This document shows positions 1 through 9,156 of a DNA stretch of 64,000 bases, one piece after another. This stretch comes from Paracoccaceae bacterium (GTDB taxonomy: Bacteria > Pseudomonadota > Alphaproteobacteria > Rhodobacterales > Rhodobacteraceae). The position numbers and the translations under genes were made by a program. The notes below the pieces were generated by a model that was not told where the DNA came from, searched no databases, and saw only the letters and a program-made list of their open reading frames with translations. Every line of letters starts with the position of its first letter. Position 1 is the stretch's first letter. Location: positions 62,001 through 126,000 of the forward strand of contig JAKIUB010000002.1 in assembly GCA_021647745.1 (NCBI GenBank), in the 5' to 3' direction.

Positions 1-1
1 T

Positions 2-1240
2 CCCAATGGTGCTTTTGCGGCCCATATTCTCGGCGGCACCCGCTTCGGGGTAGAGGGGGTGCGCTCGGCGGAGCTGGTCGGCACCGCCGGGGTGGAATTC
101 CAGTTTGACGAATACCTGCGTGATCCGGCAAATGATGGCCGCCCTTTGCAATTGTCGCTGGACCTGACGGTGCAAAGCGCCATGCGGCAAGTGCTTGAGG
201 GCGGTATGCGCCTGATGAACGCCAAGGCCGCCATGGGCGTGTTGATGGAGGCCGATACCGGCCGGATCATCTCGATGGTATCACTACCTGATTTTGACCC
301 GAATTACCGCCCCGACCCACCCGTCAGCGGCGACCCTGCCGACAGCCCGCTGTTTAACCGCGCGGCGCAAGGCACCTACGAGCTTGGCTCGACCTTCAAG
401 ATATTTACCGCTGCACTGGCGATGGAAACCGGTATAGCCACCCCTGAAACCTTGATAGACACCCAGGGCCCGCTGGTTTGGGGGCGCTTTAAAATACGTG
501 ATTTCAGGAATTATGGCCCGCAGCTCAGCCTTGTGGATGTGATTGTCAAATCATCCAATATCGGCTCGGCGCGCCTCGCGATGGAAATTGGTGCCGAGGA
601 GCAAAAGGAATTTCTCGGGCGCATCGGCATGCTTGAAACCAGCGGCCTTGAGCTGCCCGCCGTGCGCCGTGCCAAGCCGATGTGGCCGAGCCGCTGGACC
701 GAGATTTCGGCCATGACCATCGCCTATGGCCACGGCATTGCGGTAACACCGGTGCATCTGGCGGCCGGCATTGCGGCGATGGTTAATGGCGGGCTGCGGG
801 TGCGCCCGACCCTGCTTGATGATTATACCCCCCCAACCGAGGCAGACAGGGTTATCTCCGAATCCACCTCGCTGGCGCTGCGTGATATGATGCGGCAGGT
901 GGTGGTGCGCGGCACGGCCTCCTTGGGCGAGGTCGAGGGCTATCAGGTGGGCGGCAAGACCGGCACCGCCGATAAACCCGCCCGCGAAGGGGGCTATATG
1001 GAGGGTAAGGTGATCAGCACTTTTGCCGCTGCCTTTCCGATGTCGAACCCTGAATATGTGCTGATTGTCTCGCTTGACGAACCCGAGGAAACCAGCGGCC
1101 TCGAATCACGCCGCACCGCAGGCTGGACCGCCGTGCCGGTCACATCCGAGATCATCCGCCGCATCGCGCCGCTTCTGGGCTTGCGCCCGATACCCGAAAA
1201 TGAAACACCGGCAACCGCACTGGTGCTGACCAGCAACTGA
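2..1240 (+). CDS. ftsI: Peptidoglycan D,D-transpeptidase FtsI (PBP3), 5' end outside window
   Basis: Septal transpeptidase that cross-links peptidoglycan at the division site. Only the 3' part is present: the reading frame is open from base 2, and the GTG at 59 is internal, not the start. All three penicillin-binding motifs are visible: S-T-F-K with the catalytic serine codon near 389, S-S-N near 551, and K-T-G near 955. The N-terminal membrane anchor and most of the dimerisation domain lie upstream. It is followed after 20 nt by murE in the same direction, as in other dcw clusters. The family call is secure. The distinction between FtsI and another class B PBP rests on the dcw context. Confidence 0.95.
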   Translation, partial: PNGAFAAHILGGTRFGVEGVRSAELVGTAGVEFQFDEYLRDPANDGRPLQLSLDLTVQSAMRQVLEGGMRLMNAKAAMGVLMEADTGRIISMVSLPDFDPNYRPDPPVSGDPADSPLFNRAAQGTYELGSTFKIFTAALAMETGIATPETLIDTQGPLVWGRFKIRDFRNYGPQLSLVDVIVKSSNIGSARLAMEIGAEEQKEFLGRIGMLETSGLELPAVRRAKPMWPSRWTEISAMTIAYGHGIAVTPVHLAAGIAAMVNGGLRVRPTLLDDYTPPTEADRVISESTSLALRDMMRQVVVRGTASLGEVEGYQVGGKTGTADKPAREGGYMEGKVISTFAAAFPMSNPEYVLIVSLDEPEETSGLESRRTAGWTAVPVTSEIIRRIAPLLGLRPIPENETPATALVLTSN

Positions 1241-1260
1241 CAAGAAATACATAGAGGCCC

Positions 1261-2739
1261 ATGGAAAAGACGCTCGCCGAACTCGGATTGGAAAAACTGG
1301 TGAGCCGCGCCGGTCACTGGGGGGATGAGCCACGGTTTTCCGGCCTTTGTGTCGATAGCCGCGATACCCTTGAGGGCTTTCTTTTTTGTGCGATGCCCGG
1401 CTCTGAAATGCATGGGGCCGAGTTTGCGAAATTTGCCCGCCGCATGGGGGCTGTGGCGGTGCTGACCGATCAGGCCGGTCTCGATATTCTTGATGATCCC
1501 GATTATCCGGTGCTGCTTGTGGCCGATGCCCGCCTGGCGCTGAGCCATGCGGCGGCGCGCTGGTTCGGGGTGCAACCGCGCCATATGGTGGCGATCACCG
1601 GCACTAATGGCAAAACATCCGTTGCCAATTTCCATCGCCAGATACTGGAAAACCTCGGGCGCGCGGCGGTTAATTTTGGCACGGTCGGGGTGGAGGGCGC
1701 GGTGAGCGCCAAGCTCAGCCATACCACCCCCGAGCCGATCACCCTGCACCGGCTTCTGGCCGAGCTGGTTGCCAAGGGTGTGACTCATGCGGCGATGGAG
1801 GCTTCCTCCCACGGGCTGGAGCAGCGCCGCCTTGACGGGGTGATGCTGGAGGCCGCTGCCTTTACCAACCTTAGCCGCGACCATCTTGATTATCATCACA
1901 CTTTCGGGGATTATTTTGCCGCTAAGGCCGGGCTTTTCGAGCGGGTTTTGCCGGTAGGGGCAACGGCGGTGATCAATATGGATGACAGCTTTGGCCCAAC
2001 CATGAAGCTGGTGGCCGAGGGGCGTGGGCAGCGGGTGATCAGCCTTGGAGTGGAAGATGGTTGCGATATGCGCATCCTCAACCAGCGGTATGATAGCAAC
2101 GGGCAGGATATCCGCTATAGCTGGCAGGGTGAGGTTTTTACCACGCGGTTGAGCCTGATTGGCGGGTTTCAGGCGGCAAATGCGCTGATGGCGGCGGCGC
2201 TGGCCATTGCGCTGGGCGAGGCGCCTGCCGAGGTGTTCGGGGTATTGCCGGCGCTGAAAACCGTGCGTGGCCGGATGGAGCTGGCGGCAACACGAAAAAA
2301 CGGCGCCACGGTGTTTGTTGATTTTGCCCATACGCCTGAGGCGCTGGAAATTGCGCTCAAAGCCCTGAGGCCCCATGTTTTGGGGCGGCTTATTGCGGTG
2401 TTCGGTGCCGGAGGGGACCGCGACAAAGGTAAGCGCCCCTTGATGGGCGCGGCTGCGATGCACCATGCGGATGTGGTTTTTGTAACCGATGATAATCCGC
2501 GTACGGAAGAAGCGGCAACCATTCGCGCCGAGGTATTGGCAGGTTGCCCCGAGGCCTACGAGGTCGGGGATCGGGCCGAGGCGATCTTGCGCGGGGTGGA
2601 TGCCCTGCAACCGGGCGATACGCTTCTAATTGCCGGAAAGGGCCATGAAAACGGGCAGATCATTGGCACGGATGTGTTTCCTTTTGACGATGCCGAGCAG
2701 GCATCCGTGGCTGTGGCGGCGTTGGAGGGGCGGCTGTGA
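1261..2739 (+). CDS. murE: UDP-N-acetylmuramoyl-L-alanyl-D-glutamate--2,6-diaminopimelate ligase
   Basis: Cytoplasmic ATP-dependent ligase that adds meso-diaminopimelate to UDP-MurNAc-L-Ala-D-Glu. The 492-residue length is normal for MurE. The Mur-ligase P-loop T-G-T-N-G-K-T-S is at residues 113-120, and a D-N-P-R motif near residue 411 is the known signature for diaminopimelate rather than lysine specificity. The ATG at 1261 follows a purine-rich AGAGG. The 3' end overlaps murF by four bases (GTGA), which suggests translational coupling. The D-N-P-R motif also fits a Gram-negative peptidoglycan. Confidence 0.97.
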   Translation: MEKTLAELGLEKLVSRAGHWGDEPRFSGLCVDSRDTLEGFLFCAMPGSEMHGAEFAKFARRMGAVAVLTDQAGLDILDDPDYPVLLVADARLALSHAAARWFGVQPRHMVAITGTNGKTSVANFHRQILENLGRAAVNFGTVGVEGAVSAKLSHTTPEPITLHRLLAELVAKGVTHAAMEASSHGLEQRRLDGVMLEAAAFTNLSRDHLDYHHTFGDYFAAKAGLFERVLPVGATAVINMDDSFGPTMKLVAEGRGQRVISLGVEDGCDMRILNQRYDSNGQDIRYSWQGEVFTTRLSLIGGFQAANALMAAALAIALGEAPAEVFGVLPALKTVRGRMELAATRKNGATVFVDFAHTPEALEIALKALRPHVLGRLIAVFGAGGDRDKGKRPLMGAAAMHHADVVFVTDDNPRTEEAATIRAEVLAGCPEAYEVGDRAEAILRGVDALQPGDTLLIAGKGHENGQIIGTDVFPFDDAEQASVAVAALEGRL

Positions 2740-4130
2740 GCGCGCTCTGGACCCGCGATGAAGCCGTGGCCGCCACCGGTGGCACTTGCGCGGTCGACTG
2801 GGCGGCAAGCGGAGTTTCGATTGACACCCGCACCCTGCAAAGGGGTGATATTTTTGTGGCGCTTTCAGCGAGCCGCGACGGCCATGACTTTGTGGCAACC
2901 GCGCTAGAAAAAGGCGCGGCGGCGGCGCTGGTTTCGCGAATTCCCGAAGGGCTGGAGGATGCGCCATTATTGCTGGTGCCCGATGTGCTTGAAGGGCTGG
3001 AGGCGCTGGGGGTTGCTGCGCGCGCCCGCACCAAGGTACGGGTGGTCGCCATTACCGGTTCGGTCGGAAAAACCGGTAGTAAAGAGATGATGCGGGTGGC
3101 GCTGAAGGGGCAGGGTAATATTCATGTTGCCGAAAAAAGCTATAATAATCATGAAGGTGTGCCGCTGACTTTAGCGCGGATGCCTGAAAACACCGATATT
3201 GCCGTGATCGAGATCGGTATGAACCATCCCGGCGAGATTGCCCCGCTTGCGCGGATGGCGCGGCCCGATGTTGCGCTGATTACCACGGTGGCACCGGTGC
3301 ATTTGGCGGCGTTTGAAAGTGTTGTGGAAATTGCGGAGGAAAAAGCCGCAATATTTGCCGGCCTTGCAGCGGACGGGGTGGCGGTGCTTAATGCCGATAT
3401 TGATACCTTTCCGGTTTTGCTCAAGGCGGCGGAGGGGCGAAAGGTGATCCGGTTTGGTCAGAGTGAGGATAGCGATTTCCGGCTGCTCTCCTGTGATATG
3501 ACAGCGGGAATAACCATCGCGCGCGCGGCCTCGCCTGTCGGGGATATCCTGTTCAAAATTGGTGGCGAGGGGGCTTATCTGGCGCAAAACGCGGTCGGGG
3601 TGTTGGCGGCTTTGTATGCGCTGGGGGCCGATCTCGGGCGTGCGGCGGTGGCGCTGGCGCAGTGGATGCCACTTGCTGGGCGCGGAGAGCGGACCGAGGT
3701 CGCGCTGGGACCGGAGGGGATGGATGGAAAATTCACCCTGATTAACGAGTGCTATAATGCCAACCCTGCCAGCATGGCCGCCGCACTGGAAACGCTGGCC
3801 CGTCAGAGCGGGCGCAAGGTGGCTATTTTAGGTGATATGCTGGAGCTGGGCGAGACAGCCCCCGCGCTGCATAGCGCTTTGTCCGCGCAGGCCGGGGGGG
3901 TGGATGTTGTCCATACCGTTGGGCCGATGATGGGCGCGGTGCCTTTTGGCGCGCGCGGCTTGCGGGAAAAAACAGCCGAGGCGATGGCGGCGAAAATCGG
4001 CCGGCAGATGCGCGCGGGAGATGTGGTGATGGTCAAGGGATCACTGGGGCTAAAAATGGCATTGGTCATTGACGCGCTGCAAAAATTGGGCGATGCGGGG
4101 GAACCGCGCAAATCCGAAGGGGTGAATTGA
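2736..4130 (+). CDS. murF: UDP-N-acetylmuramoyl-tripeptide--D-alanyl-D-alanine ligase
   Basis: Adds the D-Ala-D-Ala dipeptide to complete the UDP-MurNAc-pentapeptide. The protein is 464 residues, with a Mur-ligase P-loop (T-G-S-V-G-K-T) near residue 107 and a C-terminal ligase domain containing N-E-C-Y-N-A-N-P and G-D-M-L-E-L-G, both typical of MurF. The start is GTG, overlapping the murE stop by four bases. The stop is directly followed by the mraY ATG without a spacer. It sits in the peptidoglycan precursor operon, between the enzyme that makes the tripeptide and the lipid I synthase. Confidence 0.97.
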   Translation: MSALWTRDEAVAATGGTCAVDWAASGVSIDTRTLQRGDIFVALSASRDGHDFVATALEKGAAAALVSRIPEGLEDAPLLLVPDVLEGLEALGVAARARTKVRVVAITGSVGKTGSKEMMRVALKGQGNIHVAEKSYNNHEGVPLTLARMPENTDIAVIEIGMNHPGEIAPLARMARPDVALITTVAPVHLAAFESVVEIAEEKAAIFAGLAADGVAVLNADIDTFPVLLKAAEGRKVIRFGQSEDSDFRLLSCDMTAGITIARAASPVGDILFKIGGEGAYLAQNAVGVLAALYALGADLGRAAVALAQWMPLAGRGERTEVALGPEGMDGKFTLINECYNANPASMAAALETLARQSGRKVAILGDMLELGETAPALHSALSAQAGGVDVVHTVGPMMGAVPFGARGLREKTAEAMAAKIGRQMRAGDVVMVKGSLGLKMALVIDALQKLGDAGEPRKSEGVN

Positions 4131-5213
4131 ATGTTTTATATGTTGCCGGAATGGTTCGATGCCGGATTTTTAAACCTGTTTCAGTATATCACCTTCCGTT
4201 CGGGGGGGGCGTTTTTTACCGCGCTGATCTTCGGGTTTGTGTTTGGCCAGCCGCTGATTAACCTGCTGCGCCGCAAGCAGGGCAACGGCCAGCCGATCCG
4301 CGAGGACGGCCCCGAGAGCCATATTCTCGCCAAGGCCGGCACACCGACTATGGGGGGCGTGCTGATACTGGGCGCGATTCTGGTTTCGACATTGCTCTGG
4401 GCGCGGCTTGATAACGGCTACGTCTGGATGGTTCTTTTTGTTACCTACAGTTTCGGGTTGATCGGGTTCTGGGATGATTATCTCAAGGTATCCCAACAAA
4501 ACCACAAAGGGGTTTCGGGCAAGGTGCGCCTTGGGCTGGGTTTTTTGATTGCCGCGATTGCGGGGCTGTGGGTGATGCAGATGCAGTCTGACAGTCTGTC
4601 GGGCTATCTGGCGTTTCCGGTGTTCAAGGATGCGCTGCTGAATCTCGGGTTTTTGTATATTCCGTTTGTGATGATTGTGATTGTTGGCGCGGCCAATGCG
4701 GTCAATTTTACCGACGGGCTGGACGGGCTGGCGGTGATGCCGGTGATGATCGCTGCCGCATCTTTTGGTATTATTGCCTATCTGGTCGGGCGCACGGACT
4801 TCACCGAATATCTCGGTGTGCAATATGTGGAAGGCACCGGCGAGCTTACGGTTTTTGTTGCGGCGCTTATAGGGGGGGGGCTGGGCTTTTTGTGGTATAA
4901 TGCGCCGCCCGCAGCGGTGTTTATGGGCGATACCGGCTCTTTGGCCTTGGGCGGTGCGCTTGGCGCGATTGCGGTAGCAACCAAGCACGAGATTGTGCTT
5001 TCGATCATTGGGGGCTTGTTTGTGGTCGAGCTTTTGAGCGTGGTTATACAGGTGCTGTATTACAAAAAAACCGGCAAACGGGTGTTTTTGATGGCGCCAA
5101 TCCATCACCATTTTGAAAAACGTGGCTGGGGCGAAAGCCAGATTGTGATCCGGTTTTGGATTATCTCCCTGATCTTGGCGCTGATCGGGCTGGCCACACT
5201 GAAGCTGCGGTAG
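4131..5213 (+). CDS. mraY: Phospho-N-acetylmuramoyl-pentapeptide transferase
   Basis: Integral membrane enzyme that transfers phospho-MurNAc-pentapeptide to undecaprenyl phosphate, giving lipid I. The length of 360 residues and about ten hydrophobic segments fit the family. Conserved features include D-D-Y-L near residue 120, the N-F-T-D-G-L-D-G-L loop with catalytic aspartates, F-M-G-D-T-G-S-L-A, and the cytoplasmic loop P-I-H-H-H-F-E near the C-terminus. The ATG abuts the murF TGA exactly, indicating coupled translation. Confidence 0.98.
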   Translation: MFYMLPEWFDAGFLNLFQYITFRSGGAFFTALIFGFVFGQPLINLLRRKQGNGQPIREDGPESHILAKAGTPTMGGVLILGAILVSTLLWARLDNGYVWMVLFVTYSFGLIGFWDDYLKVSQQNHKGVSGKVRLGLGFLIAAIAGLWVMQMQSDSLSGYLAFPVFKDALLNLGFLYIPFVMIVIVGAANAVNFTDGLDGLAVMPVMIAAASFGIIAYLVGRTDFTEYLGVQYVEGTGELTVFVAALIGGGLGFLWYNAPPAAVFMGDTGSLALGGALGAIAVATKHEIVLSIIGGLFVVELLSVVIQVLYYKKTGKRVFLMAPIHHHFEKRGWGESQIVIRFWIISLILALIGLATLKLR

Positions 5214-5216
5214 TAT

Positions 5217-5234
5217 GGTGGGCCAAACCCCACC
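5217..5234. repeat. Short intergenic hairpin between mraY and murD
   Basis: A perfect 6-bp inverted repeat, GGTGGG and CCCACC around a 6-nt loop, fills most of the 39-nt gap between mraY and murD. No T-tract follows, so it is unlikely to be an intrinsic terminator. It may affect processing or coupling. Related fragments (GGGTGGGG, CCACCCTAC) occur elsewhere in the window, so it may be a degenerate interspersed palindrome. Low confidence in any function. Confidence 0.35.
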
Positions 5235-5252
5235 CTACTTTCGAGGTAAAAC

Positions 5253-6635
5253 ATGATCCCTGTTAAAGGATATAGCGGCAAGCGCGTGGGCGTACTTGGC
5301 CTTGGACGCACGGGGCTGGCAACAGCGGCGGCGCTGGCGGCTGGCGGAGCAACGCCTGTTTGCTGGGATGATAACCCCGCCTCGAGGGCCTTGGCCGAGG
5401 TCGAGGGCTTCGAGGTCGAGGATTTTTCCCGCCCGCGCGAGGCCGAGGCGCTGGATGCGCTGGTCACTTCCCCCGGCATTGCCCATCTTTACCCCGAGGC
5501 CCACCCTGCCATTCAGGCGGCATGGGAGGCGCGGGTGCCGGTAGACAATGACATCGGATTGTTTTTCCAGTCTTTTGCCAGTGACGAATGGGACGGGTTT
5601 GACCGCTACCCCAAGGTGGTGTGTATTACCGGCTCCAACGGTAAATCGACCACCTCTTCGCTGCTACACCATATATTGCAGCACGCCCGCCGCCCGAGCC
5701 AGCTTGGCGGCAATATCGGCAAAGCGGTGCTGAGCCTCGAGCCGGCGGTGGACGGGGAGGTGGCGGTGATCGAGCTTTCTTCCTACCAGACCGAGCTGGC
5801 GCGCACGCTTCAGCCCGATGTGGCGGTATTTTTAAACCTGTCGCCGGACCATCTTGATCGGCATGGGGGGCTTGGCGGCTATTTTGCCGCGAAAAAACGG
5901 TTGTTTACCCAAGGGGGGCCGGAGCGGGCGATTATCGGGGTTGATGAACCGGAGGGGTGGTATTTGTCCAATGTCATGGAGGAGGGTGCAGGTAACAATG
6001 TGATAAGGATCAGCACCACCCGCCAGCTCAAGGGCAAGGGCTGGAGCGTATTTACCCGCAAGGGTTTTTTGGTCGAGTGGCGCAAGGGGCGGCAGGTCGG
6101 CTCTGTAGATATGCGCGCGATGGAGGGGCTGCCGGGTGTGCATAACCAGCAAAACGCCTGTGCTGCCTATGCGGTGTGCCGGCATTTGGGGTTGGCGCCC
6201 AAGGTGATCGAGGCGGGGATGGCGAGCTATGGTGGCCTGCGTCATCGCTGCCAGCTTGTGGGCAGAAAAGACGGTGTGCTGTTTGTCAACAACTCCAAGG
6301 CCACCAATGCCGATGCGGCGGGCAAGGCACTATTGGCGTTTGAAAACATCCACTGGATCGCGGGCGGACAGGCAAAAGATGGCGGTATTGCCGGCCTGTC
6401 CCGGATGTTTGGACGGGTGAAACGGGCCTATCTGATTGGCGAGTCCGCAGAGGGTTTTTCCACCCAGCTTGGCGATGTGCCCCACGAGATATCGGGCACG
6501 CTGGAAGTGGCTGTGAGGGCGGCCAAGGCACAGGCGGAGGCCGGTGATGTGATATTGCTGGCGCCGGCTTGCGCGAGCTTTGACCAGTTTGACAATTTCG
6601 AAGCACGGGGCGAGGCGTTTGAGGCGTTGATCTAG
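5253..6635 (+). CDS. murD: UDP-N-acetylmuramoyl-L-alanine--D-glutamate ligase
   Basis: Adds D-glutamate to UDP-MurNAc-L-alanine in the cytoplasm. The 460-residue protein starts with a Rossmann-like G-V-L-G-L-G-R-T-G segment. It carries the Mur-ligase P-loop T-G-S-N-G-K-S-T near residue 126, and L-N-L-S-P-D-H-L-D-R-H. The C-terminal domain has N-N-S-K-A-T-N and ends with S-F-D-Q-F-D-N-F-E-A-R-G, a good MurD signature. ATG 5253 has a purine-rich AGGTAAA upstream. In most relatives I know, ftsW follows directly. Here the run of plus-strand cell-wall genes is interrupted at this point. Confidence 0.97.
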   Translation: MIPVKGYSGKRVGVLGLGRTGLATAAALAAGGATPVCWDDNPASRALAEVEGFEVEDFSRPREAEALDALVTSPGIAHLYPEAHPAIQAAWEARVPVDNDIGLFFQSFASDEWDGFDRYPKVVCITGSNGKSTTSSLLHHILQHARRPSQLGGNIGKAVLSLEPAVDGEVAVIELSSYQTELARTLQPDVAVFLNLSPDHLDRHGGLGGYFAAKKRLFTQGGPERAIIGVDEPEGWYLSNVMEEGAGNNVIRISTTRQLKGKGWSVFTRKGFLVEWRKGRQVGSVDMRAMEGLPGVHNQQNACAAYAVCRHLGLAPKVIEAGMASYGGLRHRCQLVGRKDGVLFVNNSKATNADAAGKALLAFENIHWIAGGQAKDGGIAGLSRMFGRVKRAYLIGESAEGFSTQLGDVPHEISGTLEVAVRAAKAQAEAGDVILLAPACASFDQFDNFEARGEAFEALI

Positions 6636-6859
6636 GCGTGGCAGGCAGCAGAACGGTGGCGCAGCCGGTGTGGCGCGCCTGAAAGAACGGTTCTAGCTGA
6701 TTGCGCCTGTCTCGGGTGAGAAACAAGATCGGGGTCGCGCCGGGCGTTGGAGTAAGGGTGCCCGACGCGATTTCCCGATCAGCCTTTCGGCTTTATGTCT
6801 GGCATTGGAGATATTACGGGAAAATGGTTAATTTTCTCTGGGGGGGGGCGCATGCAGGT

Positions 6860-7504
6860 TCAGCCGGCAAAAACCTGGCTGACATAGATCTCGCCGCAAA
6901 GCTGGCCGCGCCGGTCTATGCCAAGGCCGGCACCCATGCGGGTAAAACGCCGGTTTAGGATGTTGGCGAGGTGGGGGCGCGAGGCCTCCCACGAGGTTAC
7001 CAGCTCGGCGGCGAGGCTGCGATAGGTATGGATCGGCACTGGCTGGCGGGTATCGAGGTAGCGAAAAGCGCAGTTTGCCGCCGGAATATAGGGGCGGCCA
7101 TTGAGAATATAGACAAAATTCTTGGCGATATTCTCGCCAGCGGCCCGAAAATCGCGGGTCTGGGCGCGCAGGCGGTCGCGCAGGGTGCGGGCGCCGGGCA
7201 CCGGCAGGTTGTGGTCATAGATACGGGTGCGGGCCATGTTTTTGGCTTGGGTTGTGGCGGCGTTGAAGACATCACGGGTCGGCTGAAATAGCGGCAGGCC
7301 GCGCCCGCAGCGGATTTTGTTGGTGTAGTAAAGCACGGCCTCGTTGAACAGTGCCTGGTTTATTGTGCCGCGGTTGATCTGGCGGTCATAGGCATTGCCC
7401 TGCAAGGGCGCGGGGCAGGATCTTTGGGCCGTGGCGGTGTTGGCGAAGGTGGTGATCAGAAGCAAGGCAACAAAGAGCGGGTAGCGAAAAATGGAGTAGG
7501 GCAT
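6860..7504 (-). CDS. Secreted CAP-domain (SCP-like) protein
   Basis: A 214-residue predicted exported protein. The start at 7504 is preferred over upstream codons because it gives a clean signal peptide (M-P-Y-S, about 16 hydrophobic residues, cleavage after T-A-T-A) and has GAGGAC upstream. The mature part shows the CAP-family order: an early helix with L-Y-Y-T-N-K-I-R, then A-x-x-x-A, D-H-N-L-P, A-G-E-N-I-A, a W-E-x-S-x-P-H motif, and G-x-G-x-G-I-D near the C-terminus. CAP proteins have varied extracellular roles, and substrate and function here are unknown. It is transcribed against its neighbours and separates murD from the folate genes. Confidence 0.8.
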   Translation of the reverse strand: MPYSIFRYPLFVALLLITTFANTATAQRSCPAPLQGNAYDRQINRGTINQALFNEAVLYYTNKIRCGRGLPLFQPTRDVFNAATTQAKNMARTRIYDHNLPVPGARTLRDRLRAQTRDFRAAGENIAKNFVYILNGRPYIPAANCAFRYLDTRQPVPIHTYRSLAAELVTSWEASRPHLANILNRRFTRMGAGLGIDRRGQLCGEIYVSQVFAG

Positions 7505-7659
7505 TTGTTGTCCTCGGGTTTTTGCGCTTATGGCGCGCTTATGGCGGATGTTCAAGCGGCTGATGGTCGTGATTGGCGGGGAACTGCTGTATTTTGATTG
7601 ACGAATCAGGCGATAATATGGCCTCAGCCTTTGAAACCTGTTAACGCGAGGGGCGCGGG

Positions 7660-8592
7660 ATGGACGAAACAGCGATAGCATTCGAGGCACCAAATGTGCG
7701 CGCGGCGGCCACGGCCAAGGGCGCACCGCTGGACCGGATTTCGGTGCGCGACTATGAACGCTCGGTCGAGATCGGGGCTTTTCAGGCGGAGCGCGGGGTC
7801 GAGCAGCGGATCAGGTTTAATGTGGTGCTCGAGGTTGGCCGCCATGATGCGGCGCGCGATGATGATGTCGATAAGGTTATCTCCTATGATACCATTATCG
7901 AGGCGATCGAGCTTCAGCTGACGACCGAGCGCATCAACCTGCTGGAAACGCTGGCCGAGCGTGTGGCCGAGCGCTGTCTGGAAGATGTCCGCGCCGTGCG
8001 GGTGTTTGTGCGGATCGAGAAGCTGGACCGGATACCGGGCACGCTCGGGGTCGAGATCGTGCGGATGCGCCACGGTGAGCCGGAGCTGCATCCGGTCGAG
8101 CCTGTCGAGATTGATGTCAGCCCGCATCCGCTGGTGGTGTGCTTGGGCAACGGGGTACTGCACGGGCCGAATCTGCCGGCGTGGCTCGATGCCATTGCCG
8201 GCCATGCGCTGCCGGCGATTATCTGTGTCGAGTCAGCCAGAGAGCCGGCACCGCAGGTGGGCGCGCCATTGGTGCAGCGCCGGATCGATCTGCTTTCGAT
8301 CGAGCAAAATGCCTGGGTTTTGGCGGGTAAGGATGCGCGCTGCGTTGTGGTTGACAGCCGCACCGAGCTTGACTGGGCGATGAAACACGGGCAGCTTTCG
8401 GTATGGGCGCCGGGCAGGATCGTGATGGATGCCGTGCCTCATCCGCGTGATCTTTCGGCGGCGGGCTTGGCGCTCTGGTTGGCGCGGGAGTTTGATGCGG
8501 GCAAGACCCTGCTTGTCGGGCTGGAAGCGCCTGAAGATTGTTTTGGCGTTGAGGCCGGCGTGGTTGACGCTGGCGCCCTGCCGCAAATTTAG
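7660..8592 (+). CDS. folB: Dihydroneopterin aldolase with extra C-terminal domain
   Basis: Folate biosynthesis enzyme that converts 7,8-dihydroneopterin to 6-hydroxymethyl-dihydropterin and glycolaldehyde. Residues about 25-140 match FolB: V-R-D-Y-E then G-A-F-Q-A-E-R-G, S-Y-D-T-I-I-E and L-L-E-T-L-A-E-R. The full length of 310 is about 2.5 times a normal FolB. Residues about 155-310 form a separate domain with V-V-C-L-G-N-G, S-V-W-A-P, and H-P-R-D-L-S-A-A-G-L-A-L-W-L-A, which faintly resembles amino-acid-kinase-fold proteins. That comparison is inference. ATG 7660 follows GAGGGGCGCGGG. It heads a folB-thioredoxin-like-folP-glmM run. Confidence 0.85.
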   Translation: MDETAIAFEAPNVRAAATAKGAPLDRISVRDYERSVEIGAFQAERGVEQRIRFNVVLEVGRHDAARDDDVDKVISYDTIIEAIELQLTTERINLLETLAERVAERCLEDVRAVRVFVRIEKLDRIPGTLGVEIVRMRHGEPELHPVEPVEIDVSPHPLVVCLGNGVLHGPNLPAWLDAIAGHALPAIICVESAREPAPQVGAPLVQRRIDLLSIEQNAWVLAGKDARCVVVDSRTELDWAMKHGQLSVWAPGRIVMDAVPHPRDLSAAGLALWLAREFDAGKTLLVGLEAPEDCFGVEAGVVDAGALPQI

Positions 8593-8601
8593 GAGAGTAA
8601 T

Positions 8602-9156
8602 ATGGCTGCGCAGCCCCCTGTATGTGATTTTGGCACCCCTTGTCCCGATTTTGATCTGCCCGACACCAAGGGCAATCGTCATACCCGCGATAGCCTGATG
8701 GGCGCGCGCGGTTTGGTGGTTATGTATATCTGCAATCACTGCCCCTATGTGGTCGCCATTGCCGCCAAGCTGGCCCGCGATGGCAAGGCCTTGCAGGAGA
8801 TGGGCTTTGGCGTGGTGGCGATTTGTGCCAATGACGCCGATGAATACCCCGATGACAGCTTTGAGAACATGGCTATATTTGCTGATCAACACGGGTTCAG
8901 CTTTCCCTATCTGCATGATGAAAGCCAGGCGGTGGCCAAGGCATATGGTGCGGTCTGCACACCGGACTTTTTTGGCTATAATGCGGCGGGCGAGCTACAG
9001 TTTCGCGGGCGGCTTGATGCTTCGGGGCGAGCTCCCTCACCCGAGGATGAACCCCGCGAGATGATCGAGGCAATGAAACTGGTGGCCAAAACCGGAAAAG
9101 GCCCCGAGGTGCAAACCCCTTCTATTGGCTGCTCGATCAAGTGGAAAGATGGCTGA
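8602..9156 (+). CDS. Thioredoxin-family protein (peroxiredoxin-like, CxxC)
   Basis: A 184-residue thioredoxin-fold protein of the AhpC/TSA-redoxin type. A beta strand (L-V-V-M-Y-I) leads to C-N-H-C-P-Y, the redox CxxC, near residues 43-48, and a cis-proline context C-T-P-D-F-F lies near residue 121. There is no signal peptide, so it is probably cytoplasmic. Start ATG 8602 is 9 nt after folB, with GGAGAG upstream. Its 3' end overlaps folP by 8 bases. A folate-specific role cannot be read from sequence. It may simply travel with folP in this lineage. Confidence 0.85.
   Translation: MAAQPPVCDFGTPCPDFDLPDTKGNRHTRDSLMGARGLVVMYICNHCPYVVAIAAKLARDGKALQEMGFGVVAICANDADEYPDDSFENMAIFADQHGFSFPYLHDESQAVAKAYGAVCTPDFFGYNAAGELQFRGRLDASGRAPSPEDEPREMIEAMKLVAKTGKGPEVQTPSIGCSIKWKDG

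Noticed and set aside
994..2610. A 538-codon open frame antisense to ftsI and murE
   Set aside because: It is the mirror frame of two well-supported genes in GC-rich DNA; its translation has no recognisable domain and high His/Arg/Gln content typical of shadow frames.
6701..6958. An 85-codon plus frame between murD and the CAP gene
   Set aside because: It overlaps the CAP coding region, includes a G-run, and shows no domain or ribosome site.
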